The notes beneath the pieces were generated by a model, which did no database searches, was not told the origin of the DNA, and saw only the letters and a program-made list of their open reading frames with translations. Positions 17,903 through 25,597 of a stretch of DNA of 44,572 nt are shown here, piece by piece. A program made the translations under genes and the position numbers. This stretch comes from Klebsiella pneumoniae (GTDB taxonomy: Bacteria; Pseudomonadota; Gammaproteobacteria; Pseudomonadales; CAMAPQ01): NCBI GenBank assembly GCA_945860125.1, contig CAMAPQ010000014.1, positions 1 to 44,572 of the forward strand, given 5' to 3'. Position 1 is the first letter of the stretch. Each line of letters opens with the position of its first letter.

Positions 17903-17945
17903 GCAAGAAGACACTTCTTGTGTTTAACTTAACAGGCAAGGATGC
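17903..17945. repeat. Right copy of the direct repeat bounding the DUF2157 island
   Basis: The copy has the same 27 bases as 14529-14555 in the same orientation, followed by GGCAAGGATGC. The track start of the kinase ORF (a GTG at 17920) lies inside this repeat, which is one reason to prefer the downstream ATG at 17983. Confidence 0.75.
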
Positions 17946-17982
17946 CCCTACGATAACCCATCAAGGAAGGATCGTTACCATA

Positions 17983-20496
17983 ATGCCTCATATCATTTAT
18001 CAATTTTTTTTATTCATTTTTTTAGGCTTACTATTATCAGTATCGCCCTTTACTGTTGCCAATATTGATCTTCCTTTTAATACCCAGCCTCGCTCTGTTA
18101 ATGGGCAAATTGAATATTTTATTGATAAAAATAACGAGCACAATGTTGCTTATTTTATTCAGGAAAACGATTCTGCTTCCCATGAAAGTGATGCCTCTAT
18201 CAATACAGAGGAAGAAGAGAAAGAGCCACACGCAACAAAAAATACCCTCGTTGAATGGAAAAAAAATAGCACCTCCCCTCTTTTTATACCCGACGCCTCA
18301 AGCACGCTATGGATTAAAGCAGTTATTACCCCCCCTAAAAAAAATAAAGACATGCCACGTTATTTTTTAGTGCTTCACAACCCCCTCATTGAAACTGTTA
18401 ATTTATTTTATTACGGCGAAAACAACCAAGCCATTTCTTATTTTTCAGGCAACAAAAAACTTACAAATAATCAAAAAATTCCGCTCCCCTTTCTTTACTT
18501 TCCGCTTAGTCTTAATCAAGAAGAAGCCTCAACACTCTATCTTCAGATTCAAAGCAAACATCCTTTTTTCATCCCTCTTTCGCTTTACACTGAAAATGAT
18601 TTAATGCTCAAAAGCCGCTTATTCTTTTTTGCTTATGGTGCTATTTTTGGTCTGATGTTATTTTTCATTTATTATGCTTTTATTTATTTTAGAAAAAATA
18701 AATCGCTACTTTTTATATTTTCAGGGTGGAGCGCGTTACAGTTTCTTTGTTTTTCAACAACAAGCTCGTTGGGCGCTTATTTATTTTGGCCCTTTAATAT
18801 GCTGGAAATGTCTGTTTCAAACAGTGTTTATCTATTAAACATTATTCCGGCAAGCTATATGATTATTGAACATTTTATGATGCGAGAAACACATAAAAAA
18901 ATCACAGAAATTTTATTTGCTTTATCTGCTTTCAGTGCCTTTTATGCCTTGTTTATTTTAATTCTCCCTAGTTTTCAAGTGATTAAAATCATCAATACTT
19001 TGCTAGTTTTAATCAGTTTATTTTTCTCACTATTCTTACCTTTTCTTTTGCATAAAAAGAATAATTTCAAACAAAATTTTTATGTTTTTTTACTCTTCCC
19101 TCTTTCTTTAGTGGGGTATTTTCCTAATATTCTGCATCTAAATAACGCTTTACCTGCTTTTTCTTATGCGATTCTCGATAGTGCTCTTTTCAACTTTCAA
19201 CTTATTTTTTATGCTTTATTTACGATCATTCTGTTTATTTTTAGCTTTAAGTTAAATCGATCAACCGATCAAAAAACAATAGAGGATATTAAAGAGACAC
19301 AAAAAAATCTCGTGCTCTCCAACCGACATTTTGCATTTTATAATGAATTAAAAGATCGATTTTTAGGGAAAGTAGGCAATGAATTACTGCTGCCCATTGA
19401 AAAACTCGAATTTGAAATGAATGCACTTTGTTTGTCACCTACGCGGGCAAGCGAGATACCTTGGCAAGAGGAATGTCGGCAGCATATTACGCACCTTAAA
19501 AACACCATTTATGAGATTTATCACTATAGCCAGCTACAGACAGGCATGCTAAAAGCACAATCAGAACCTTTTTCTCTTTCAAAAACCTTAAAAATGATCA
19601 CAGAAAATTACACGCCTATTTTCCATCATAAAAACATTGCTTTCTCCATTGAAGTATCAGATAACGTTCCTAGTTACTTTATGGGCGATACTCAGATTAT
19701 CTTTCAAATACTAAATCATCTATTAGATAATGCTTCAAAATTCACTGAAAAAGGACAAGTGAAAATTTTAGTTCGCCGACAAGATAATGAAAAAAATACC
19801 CCACTTTCGACTATTCTATTTTCCGTTTCGGATACAGGAAAAGGGATGGAAAAAGAAAAAGTGAATCATATCTTTGAAACTTTTATGGATAAAGACTTTA
19901 TGTCATTAGCACGCACCCAAGGAATTGGTATCGGTTTAGCAACAAGCCTACACTTAGCCAAACTCATGCGTGGCGGTATTAATGTCATTTCCACCCCCAA
20001 CAAAGGCTCTGTTTTTACCGTTTCTTTACAGTTAGAAGAAGCGCCTAACGATATTAATTTAAATTTAGAATCACACAAAAAAATTGAGGCGCTTAAATCT
20101 CAAAAAATAAAAAAGAGTGATAGCGCCCTACTTAAAAAAGAACTGCCCATTATTACCGTTTATTATGAAACAGAGCTTGATTTAAAATTCATTAAAAATC
20201 TTATTACTGAAAACCAAGTACAAATGCTAATTACTAATGATTTTGATGAGCTAACAGAAAAATTAACCCAGAAAATACCAGACTTATTAATTGTAGATGT
20301 TTCAAAAAATGCAATTAAAGCGATAAAATGGCTTGAAAGCATTCAAAAAGCGCTGTCATTTAATGAACTAAAAGTGATCATTTTTACACAAATTAAAGAT
20401 GAACGTTTTAAGAAAAAATGTTTGGATTATGGGGTAAAAGAAATTTATCTAAAACCTGTGGATAAAAATCTGATTAGTAAAATTTTATCTTTATAA
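17983..20496 (+). CDS. 7TM-DISM hybrid sensor histidine kinase-like protein lacking the phospho-acceptor His
   Basis: This 837-residue membrane sensor starts with a signal peptide, then a 7TMR-DISM extracellular beta domain (about 60-215), seven helices (about 215-430), a HisKA-like dimerisation helix, an ATPase domain and a C-terminal receiver-like domain. The H-box reads FLGKVGNELLLPIE where the family has SHELRTPL, so His is replaced by Asn466. The ATPase motifs are kept: N-box HLLDNASKF, SDTGKGM and GIGIGLATS. The receiver keeps Asp772 (LLIVDVSKN) and a Lys-Pro (YLKPVDK) but lacks the usual N-terminal acidic pair. The preferred ATG has AAGGAAGG about 13 bases upstream. The gene is very AT-rich, unlike the island to its left. 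Confidence 0.85.
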   Translation: MPHIIYQFFLFIFLGLLLSVSPFTVANIDLPFNTQPRSVNGQIEYFIDKNNEHNVAYFIQENDSASHESDASINTEEEEKEPHATKNTLVEWKKNSTSPLFIPDASSTLWIKAVITPPKKNKDMPRYFLVLHNPLIETVNLFYYGENNQAISYFSGNKKLTNNQKIPLPFLYFPLSLNQEEASTLYLQIQSKHPFFIPLSLYTENDLMLKSRLFFFAYGAIFGLMLFFIYYAFIYFRKNKSLLFIFSGWSALQFLCFSTTSSLGAYLFWPFNMLEMSVSNSVYLLNIIPASYMIIEHFMMRETHKKITEILFALSAFSAFYALFILILPSFQVIKIINTLLVLISLFFSLFLPFLLHKKNNFKQNFYVFLLFPLSLVGYFPNILHLNNALPAFSYAILDSALFNFQLIFYALFTIILFIFSFKLNRSTDQKTIEDIKETQKNLVLSNRHFAFYNELKDRFLGKVGNELLLPIEKLEFEMNALCLSPTRASEIPWQEECRQHITHLKNTIYEIYHYSQLQTGMLKAQSEPFSLSKTLKMITENYTPIFHHKNIAFSIEVSDNVPSYFMGDTQIIFQILNHLLDNASKFTEKGQVKILVRRQDNEKNTPLSTILFSVSDTGKGMEKEKVNHIFETFMDKDFMSLARTQGIGIGLATSLHLAKLMRGGINVISTPNKGSVFTVSLQLEEAPNDINLNLESHKKIEALKSQKIKKSDSALLKKELPIITVYYETELDLKFIKNLITENQVQMLITNDFDELTEKLTQKIPDLLIVDVSKNAIKAIKWLESIQKALSFNELKVIIFTQIKDERFKKKCLDYGVKEIYLKPVDKNLISKILSL

Positions 20497-20503
20497 AACC
20501 AAA

Positions 20504-20520
20504 TAGGACTTACGAAAAAC
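20504..20520. repeat. Truncated MITE end
   Basis: TAGGACTTACGAAAAAC matches the terminal 17 bases of the adjacent 103-bp element with one mismatch. It is probably the remnant of an earlier copy. Confidence 0.6.
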
Positions 20521-20533
20521 TAAGAATTAGGAT

Positions 20534-20636
20534 TAGGACTTACGCAAAACTGTTCCGGCAAGGCGTCACGATGAAGACAGTACAAGTCGTACGGCGAAGC
20601 GTGACAACGAAGCTGGGCAGTTGAGCGTAAGTCCTA
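20534..20636 (+). mobile_element. 103-bp hairpin MITE, copy 1
   Basis: The element begins TAGGACTTACGCAAAAC and ends GCGTAAGTCCTA, with terminal inverted repeats and TA at both ends. It is an imperfect full-length palindrome with no coding capacity. Its last bases provide the TAG stop codon of the minus-strand EAL gene (20634-20636). It lies in the same orientation as copy 2 and opposite to copy 3. Confidence 0.85.
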
Positions 20637-22439
20637 AGGATAACCCTTTAACCATTCATCCAACTTAATAGCAGGAATAGGCTGGCTATAATAAAAACCT
20701 TGTATCACATCGCATCCTGCCACGCGCAAAAACTCAAGCTGCTCTTCTGTTTCTACGCCTTCAGCAACAACAACTAAACCTAAACTATGCCCAAGACTAA
20801 TAATTGCTTTAGTAATAGAAGCACTGTCATGATCTGTTGTTACATCTTTAATAAAACTACGATCAATTTTTATCTTATGAATGGGGAATTTTTTCAAATA
20901 AGAAAGAGAGGAATAACCCGTACCAAAGTCATCAATAGAAAGACAAATACCCAGCTTGTTTAAATACTTCATAATATCAATAGCACGATCTACATCATCC
21001 ATTAAAGTACTTTCGGTAATTTCAAACTCAATCCATTCAGGCTTAACACCAGTTGCACTCAATGCCCTTTCAACAATCGTCAAAAACTCGACTTGTTTAA
21101 ACTGTAAGTATGAAATATTAATTGAAAGGCACACATCACTAAACTGACTTCTGTTTTCCCACTTTTTCCTTTCTTCAAAAGCATGATAAATAACCCATTC
21201 GCCAATGGATAAAATTAAGCCCGTTTCTTCTGCAATAGGAATAAATTCAGCAGGGCTTATTTTCGGTTTGGTAGGGTCTGTTCTATTCCAACGAAGGAGT
21301 GTTTCCATTCCTAGCACTTTTTCATTTGGCGCAGCAAGATAGGGCTGGTAATAAAGCTCAAGCTCATCTGCTTCAATTGCATTACGCAGCATATTTGCAA
21401 TATCTTGCTTACGCTGAATAATGGTATTCATAGCAGGATCAAAAATTTGAAATGAGTTTCCCCCTTTCTTTTTAGCGTAATCCAAGGCTAAATCAACGCC
21501 TTGGAATAATTCTTCAAAGCTTTTACCGTGCTTAGCAAAAAAAATAATGCCTATGCTAAGGCCGATAATAATTCTTTTATCCTCAACAATAAACGGCGCA
21601 CTAAATAAATCAATTAATTTCTTCGCATAATCTTCTACTTGTTGTTCATTGGCAACTTGCGGCATGAGTAAAGCAAATTCATCTGCACTTAATCTTGCTA
21701 ATAGCCCTTCTTCTGGCAAAAAAAGTTGGATCGCTTGAGAGACAGTACGAAGTAATTCATCACCTAGATTGTGGCCATAAATTTCATTTACTTCGCGAAA
21801 TTTATCCAAATTTAACAGTAATAACGCACCCTCTACTTTTAGACGATCATTGCGTAAAATCGCATGTTTTAATCGTTTTCTCACTAAGCTTCTAGTTGCT
21901 AAACCTGTAAGAGAATCATAATTATCGTAATCTTTAAGTTGTTTTTCAAAAGATTTATTATCGGTTACATCAAAACTAACCGAGATAACAGACTCTGATT
22001 CAGTAAGCCCCATGCGACAAAATGGCGTTTTATTGGTGCGTAATACACGACGCTCTTTGCCAGGCAAAAGATATTCTTCATCTAAAGTAGTTTTAATACC
22101 ATTACGAAGCGTTTGTAAATCCTGCTGCCATAAAACGGCTGTCGTAGGATATTGTTCAGATAATAATTCAAGCTCAACACCTAGTAACGTATTAACGCTT
22201 GGCGCACCGACAAATTGTGCCAGTTCATTATTACCCACAATAAATTGACCTGAGCGACTACGCACATACGCAGGGCCTGGGAATAAATCAATGAGGCTTC
22301 GCCATGCTTCAATAGGCAAATAATCAGCCATGAGCTGCATAGTGTGATCAAGACTTGCTATGTTTCCTGCGCTGGAATCTTCATCATTCTCTAACTGATC
22401 TAGCTGACTTAACTGATAAGAAGCGCTTTTTTCTTTCAT
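20634..22439 (-). CDS. PAS-GGDEF-EAL protein, probable c-di-GMP phosphodiesterase
   Basis: This 601-residue signalling protein has no membrane segment. It carries a PAS-like domain (about 45-160), a GGDEF domain (about 165-320) and an EAL domain (about 335-595). The GGDEF active site reads RLSADEFALLMP, so the two glycines are lost and cyclase activity is unlikely. The EAL domain keeps the catalytic set: ETLLRW for EALLRW, SINISYLQ, FEITESTLMDD, DDFGTGYSSLSYLKK, KIKID, AEGVETEEQ and QGFYYSQPIP, so it probably hydrolyses c-di-GMP. The track start at 22559 runs through a MITE, and the ATG at 22439 (MKEKSASYQ) is preferred. The stop codon comes from MITE copy 1. Confidence 0.88.
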   Translation of the reverse strand: MKEKSASYQLSQLDQLENDEDSSAGNIASLDHTMQLMADYLPIEAWRSLIDLFPGPAYVRSRSGQFIVGNNELAQFVGAPSVNTLLGVELELLSEQYPTTAVLWQQDLQTLRNGIKTTLDEEYLLPGKERRVLRTNKTPFCRMGLTESESVISVSFDVTDNKSFEKQLKDYDNYDSLTGLATRSLVRKRLKHAILRNDRLKVEGALLLLNLDKFREVNEIYGHNLGDELLRTVSQAIQLFLPEEGLLARLSADEFALLMPQVANEQQVEDYAKKLIDLFSAPFIVEDKRIIIGLSIGIIFFAKHGKSFEELFQGVDLALDYAKKKGGNSFQIFDPAMNTIIQRKQDIANMLRNAIEADELELYYQPYLAAPNEKVLGMETLLRWNRTDPTKPKISPAEFIPIAEETGLILSIGEWVIYHAFEERKKWENRSQFSDVCLSINISYLQFKQVEFLTIVERALSATGVKPEWIEFEITESTLMDDVDRAIDIMKYLNKLGICLSIDDFGTGYSSLSYLKKFPIHKIKIDRSFIKDVTTDHDSASITKAIISLGHSLGLVVVAEGVETEEQLEFLRVAGCDVIQGFYYSQPIPAIKLDEWLKGYP

Positions 22440-22852
22440 AAACACCCGACAAAGGCAAACAATACGCTTTGTTATAATTCTATAGGACTTACGCAAAATT
22501 GTTCCAGCAAGGCGTCCTGATGAAGACAGTACAATCTGTACGGCAAGGCAGGACAACAAAGCTGGGCGGTTTTGCGTAAATCCTGTTCTATTTTAATAAA
22601 GCGTAGACCATAAAAAAAAGAGTCACCAACTGTCAAAATTACGTTGCTTAGCATCAATTCTGTTTTTCTAAAAAAAAGTTATAGCAAAACAATCTTAAAT
22701 TTAACCCACCCTTTCAGCCCACCTAAATAACATCACCTATAGTTATTTCTAGTAATGAAATATTACTTACGAATGAGCAAACGAAAATTTAACTTATAAA
22801 TAAAGTTAAATAACAGATTAAGTTAATAAAAAACCCGTTGTTGGAGGTTTTC
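22440..22852. other. Divergent intergenic region EAL gene / lipoprotein (413 bp)
   Basis: The region holds MITE copy 2 (22483-22585). The remaining 267 bases up to the lipoprotein start are AT-rich and must contain its promoter. No RNA gene or clear terminator was seen. Confidence 0.5.
22483..22585 (+). mobile_element. 103-bp hairpin MITE, copy 2
   Basis: It starts TAGGACTTACGCAAAATTG and ends TTTTGCGTAAATCCTG, with a slightly decayed right end. Internal complementary pairs include CCAGC/GCTGG, GTCCTG/CAGGAC and a central GTACA-ATC-TGTAC, so it folds into one long hairpin. It lies 44 bp upstream of the EAL gene start, in the region that should contain its promoter. Confidence 0.85.
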
Positions 22853-25333
22853 ATGCGAATAAAAAGACAGTTGAAGATGAACCGCTTAGCCTTAATCATT
22901 TCTACGCTTGCACTGAGCGCTTGTAGCGGCGGTGGCGGCGATATTACGACAGCAGCTAACACCTCTTCAGCTACACCCACTTCAACGACAGACACAGTTG
23001 CAGGGCTTAAAACAGTTGAACAAGTTGATGTTGTTTCTGCACAAGAATCTACTGCTACTGGAAAATCAATTCGTCGTGCTTTTGGTCGCGCGTTTACTGA
23101 TGCAGGAACGGATTACGTTACAGATGAACAGAATTATCACGTATGGCATCCCGCCTTAGAACCTATTGAAAGTGTTAATGGTATTCTTTGCTTCATTGGC
23201 CAAGTGAAAGCCAGTGAGTTGGTTAATACAGGGCCTTATATTGCTTTAGTAGATGATAGCAAATGTGAAAAAGGTGAGGGAAACAGTAGCGCTCAGGGTA
23301 ACCAATCTTCTTCATCAGAAGACAGCCTACCTAATTATGTCCAGGTGGTTGCTGATGCAACACGCACCAGTAGTAGTGCACCGATGGAAGTAAAAATATG
23401 GATTCCTGAAATGGAAATGGGTGACGGCGGTGAAGGCGGTGGCGGCCAAAGTGCTTTAATCAAAGCAAAAGTAACGGTTAAAGAAGCACCTTCGAGCGGT
23501 AAACCCTTGGGCGATTTTAGAATGGCTTTTGATTTTTCAACAGAAGAACTTGGCTCAATGGGTGGTGGTGAACTTGCTAGCGCTGAAAATGGCACTGATA
23601 CCGGTTTTACTTTTCGCGAAGCAATGACCATGGGGCCTATGAGTGAGTCAAGCAGTGCAAGCTTACTTGCTAAACCAGATGGCAGTTCCGGCACTGCCCT
23701 CACGTCAAGCGCAAGATCAGGTGGCGGCGGGGGATCAGAGGGTGGCACCTTTGGCTTAGCCTTTAACGAGGCAACGGTGCTCGGTAGAAAAGGCGCGAAT
23801 CCAGGAGCGATTGCAAGCCAAGCAGATGGTCAAGGTGCGTGCTTAAGCCGCACTGAGTTTGATGAAGCCGTATGGCGTTACAACTTATATAACAAAGCAA
23901 CAGGCGCCAGAGTCACTTTAAACTCAGGCTTCCCTTTTACCTATGAAGATACAAATGACGAAAATGAGAAGAAATTTGGTTATGTTGGCTACTGGGGCGT
24001 GTGGACGGAAGGCAATGACGACCTTAACGGCAAAACAATTACCAAACAAACTTTTGGTGAGCAAGGTGCGGCCTCTAATGAAACATTTACCGTTAGCACA
24101 GCACCTGGCAAGTTGATTAAATACACTGCCGCCAAAGCAACATTAGCTGAAATGGACGGTGTTCGCTTTAACTACTGGGATGAAACAACTCGCAGCAATG
24201 ACAATAACCCCAATAACGACTACGATCAATGGCTGGTTGAACTACAAAGCGGCAAGTTTATGGTCATTGCCGGCATAAACTGGAGCCATGACGGCCCGCC
24301 TGAAGAAACAGCTGTTACGCCAAGGGATATTACCCCTACTGACGAGACAGATGTGATTCATTTATGGTCAGAACAATTAGGCGGTGGTGTTGTCTATCGC
24401 GGTGCTGATACAGGACTTGTTTACCATACTCAAGAAGTTATGAGCAGTAGCGCGACTGATATTGATCTTTATTGTTATGAAAGATGCACCAAAGGCGACT
24501 TAACCGCAGTTGATCTTGAAACTTGGGATGATCCTTTCACCAACCCTATGTCCATGGTTGGTAGCGTGACCCCTGTCCATTACAAACTTAAACAAGCAAC
24601 GATGACACTTGTTAAAATCAATGGAGATAGCTCAGAAACAGTGGTTGATTACCCAACAGATGCCACTGAATCAAGTGCTTATGAATGGGGTGTTAGAACG
24701 GGACATTTAGTTGATAGCACGACTAATACGGCAATTTCCTCTAATCCTTGGGATATCTATAACCCAACGATTGTCAGTGTGTTCTACGAATGGGAAACAG
24801 GTGATAAAGATTGGAACAAGCTCACATTGGTTAAAAATGGTGCAGATGCTGTTCAAAGCTTCGATAAACCGATTCATTTGAGCTACACCCATTCAACAGA
24901 TAATGATAGAAGCGGCGATGATTCTTATGACGGTCAACGGTTCCTCTTATCTTACCAAGGCGATGGCCAGCTACACGGCATTCCTTTCGAAGCCAAAGTT
25001 AAATCAAGCGATGGCAAAAAGAATGAGGATAAAGAGAGTGAAGATAGACATGTTCGTTGGTACCCCGTTTTTAACTTAAATGATGGGGCGATACTGTCAA
25101 ATAGCGGCACTGAATATGTTGTGAAAGCAATTGATATTGAACAGATGATGTCTGAATCCACTGACACCGCCTGTAATACAGAGCTAGCCGCACAGTTCGA
25201 CAGTATGGCTCATACTCTACCGACAGGCTTCAGCGCAACTTATGCTACGGATATTTCATCAGTGGGTGATTTACCAACGCTTGAAGGCGATGACGCGGTG
25301 CCTAAAGTAATCGGTGGTGAAGTGCAAGAATAA
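22853..25333 (+). CDS. Large glycine/serine-rich lipoprotein of unknown function
   Basis: This 826-residue lipoprotein has the lipobox LALSAC (Cys24) followed by SGGGGD. I do not recognise the family. Residues about 75-125 carry a conserved-looking segment (YHVWHPALEPIESVNGILCFIGQ) with cysteines. Residues about 125-310 contain low-complexity Gly/Ser/Glu tracts (GDGGEGGGGQ, GGGGGSEGG). The remainder looks beta-rich, with several W/Y-rich strands and Asp/Asn-rich loops (SNDNNPNNDYDQW, DNDRSGDDSYDGQ) that could bind calcium. The start at 22853 has a perfect GGAGG five bases upstream, better than the track start at 22838. An intrinsic terminator follows. It is probably surface- or outer-membrane-anchored. 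Confidence 0.8.
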   Translation: MRIKRQLKMNRLALIISTLALSACSGGGGDITTAANTSSATPTSTTDTVAGLKTVEQVDVVSAQESTATGKSIRRAFGRAFTDAGTDYVTDEQNYHVWHPALEPIESVNGILCFIGQVKASELVNTGPYIALVDDSKCEKGEGNSSAQGNQSSSSEDSLPNYVQVVADATRTSSSAPMEVKIWIPEMEMGDGGEGGGGQSALIKAKVTVKEAPSSGKPLGDFRMAFDFSTEELGSMGGGELASAENGTDTGFTFREAMTMGPMSESSSASLLAKPDGSSGTALTSSARSGGGGGSEGGTFGLAFNEATVLGRKGANPGAIASQADGQGACLSRTEFDEAVWRYNLYNKATGARVTLNSGFPFTYEDTNDENEKKFGYVGYWGVWTEGNDDLNGKTITKQTFGEQGAASNETFTVSTAPGKLIKYTAAKATLAEMDGVRFNYWDETTRSNDNNPNNDYDQWLVELQSGKFMVIAGINWSHDGPPEETAVTPRDITPTDETDVIHLWSEQLGGGVVYRGADTGLVYHTQEVMSSSATDIDLYCYERCTKGDLTAVDLETWDDPFTNPMSMVGSVTPVHYKLKQATMTLVKINGDSSETVVDYPTDATESSAYEWGVRTGHLVDSTTNTAISSNPWDIYNPTIVSVFYEWETGDKDWNKLTLVKNGADAVQSFDKPIHLSYTHSTDNDRSGDDSYDGQRFLLSYQGDGQLHGIPFEAKVKSSDGKKNEDKESEDRHVRWYPVFNLNDGAILSNSGTEYVVKAIDIEQMMSESTDTACNTELAAQFDSMAHTLPTGFSATYATDISSVGDLPTLEGDDAVPKVIGGEVQE

Positions 25334-25350
25334 CAGCAGGTCAAACCTCT

Positions 25351-25390
25351 GGCCTCTCCCTGCCGCATACAGGTGAGAGGCATTTTTTTT
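25351..25390 (+). terminator. Intrinsic terminator of the lipoprotein gene
   Basis: GCCTCTCCCTG pairs with CAGGTGAGAGGC across a short loop (one bulge), followed directly by ATTTTTTTT. It lies 18 bases after the stop codon. Confidence 0.88.
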
Positions 25391-25398
25391 GAAAGAAA

Positions 25399-25501
25399 TA
25401 GGACTTACGCAAAATCGCCCAGCTTTGTTGTCCTGCCTCGCCGTACAGCGTGTACTGTCTTCGTCAGGACGCCTTGTTGGAACAATTTTGCGTAAGTCCT
25501 A
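25399..25501 (-). mobile_element. 103-bp hairpin MITE, copy 3 (inverted)
   Basis: The reverse complement closely matches copy 2 along its full length, with only scattered differences. The ends are perfect: TAGGACTTACGCAAAAT and ATTTTGCGTAAGTCCTA. It sits just after the lipoprotein terminator. Confidence 0.87.
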
Positions 25502-25538
25502 AGAAATTAGCTAGCATGCTGATAATACGGATAAAGAT

Positions 25539-25567
25539 CTGGATTCCCGCCTTCGCGGGAATGACGG
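25539..25567. repeat. dRS3-like palindromic repeat
   Basis: ATTCCCGC-CTTC-GCGGGAAT is a perfect 8-bp stem with a 4-base loop (25543-25562), flanked by CTGG and GACGG. It fits the ATTCCC-N8-GGGAAT pattern known as dRS3 in Neisseria. Similar sequences are dispersed in other proteobacteria. It lies 30 bases before the outer-membrane protein start. Confidence 0.75.
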
Positions 25568-25597
25568 AATAAAAAAAGAAAAAAGAAAAAAGAAACT

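Noticed and set aside
17969-17980. GGATCGTTACCA shared with 44521-44532 just before two start codons
   Set aside because: Many 12-base matches are expected by chance in a window this long, so it is not evidence of a shared control site.
17920-17982. GTG start of the kinase ORF
   Set aside because: It lies within the direct repeat and has no ribosome binding site; the ATG at 17983 precedes a normal signal peptide.
22440-22559. N-terminal extension of the PAS-GGDEF-EAL ORF
   Set aside because: Most of it is MITE sequence read in an open frame; the ATG at 22439 fits better.
23335-23748. Pro-rich 137-aa minus-strand ORF
   Set aside because: It is the antisense shadow of the Gly-rich tracts of the lipoprotein gene.
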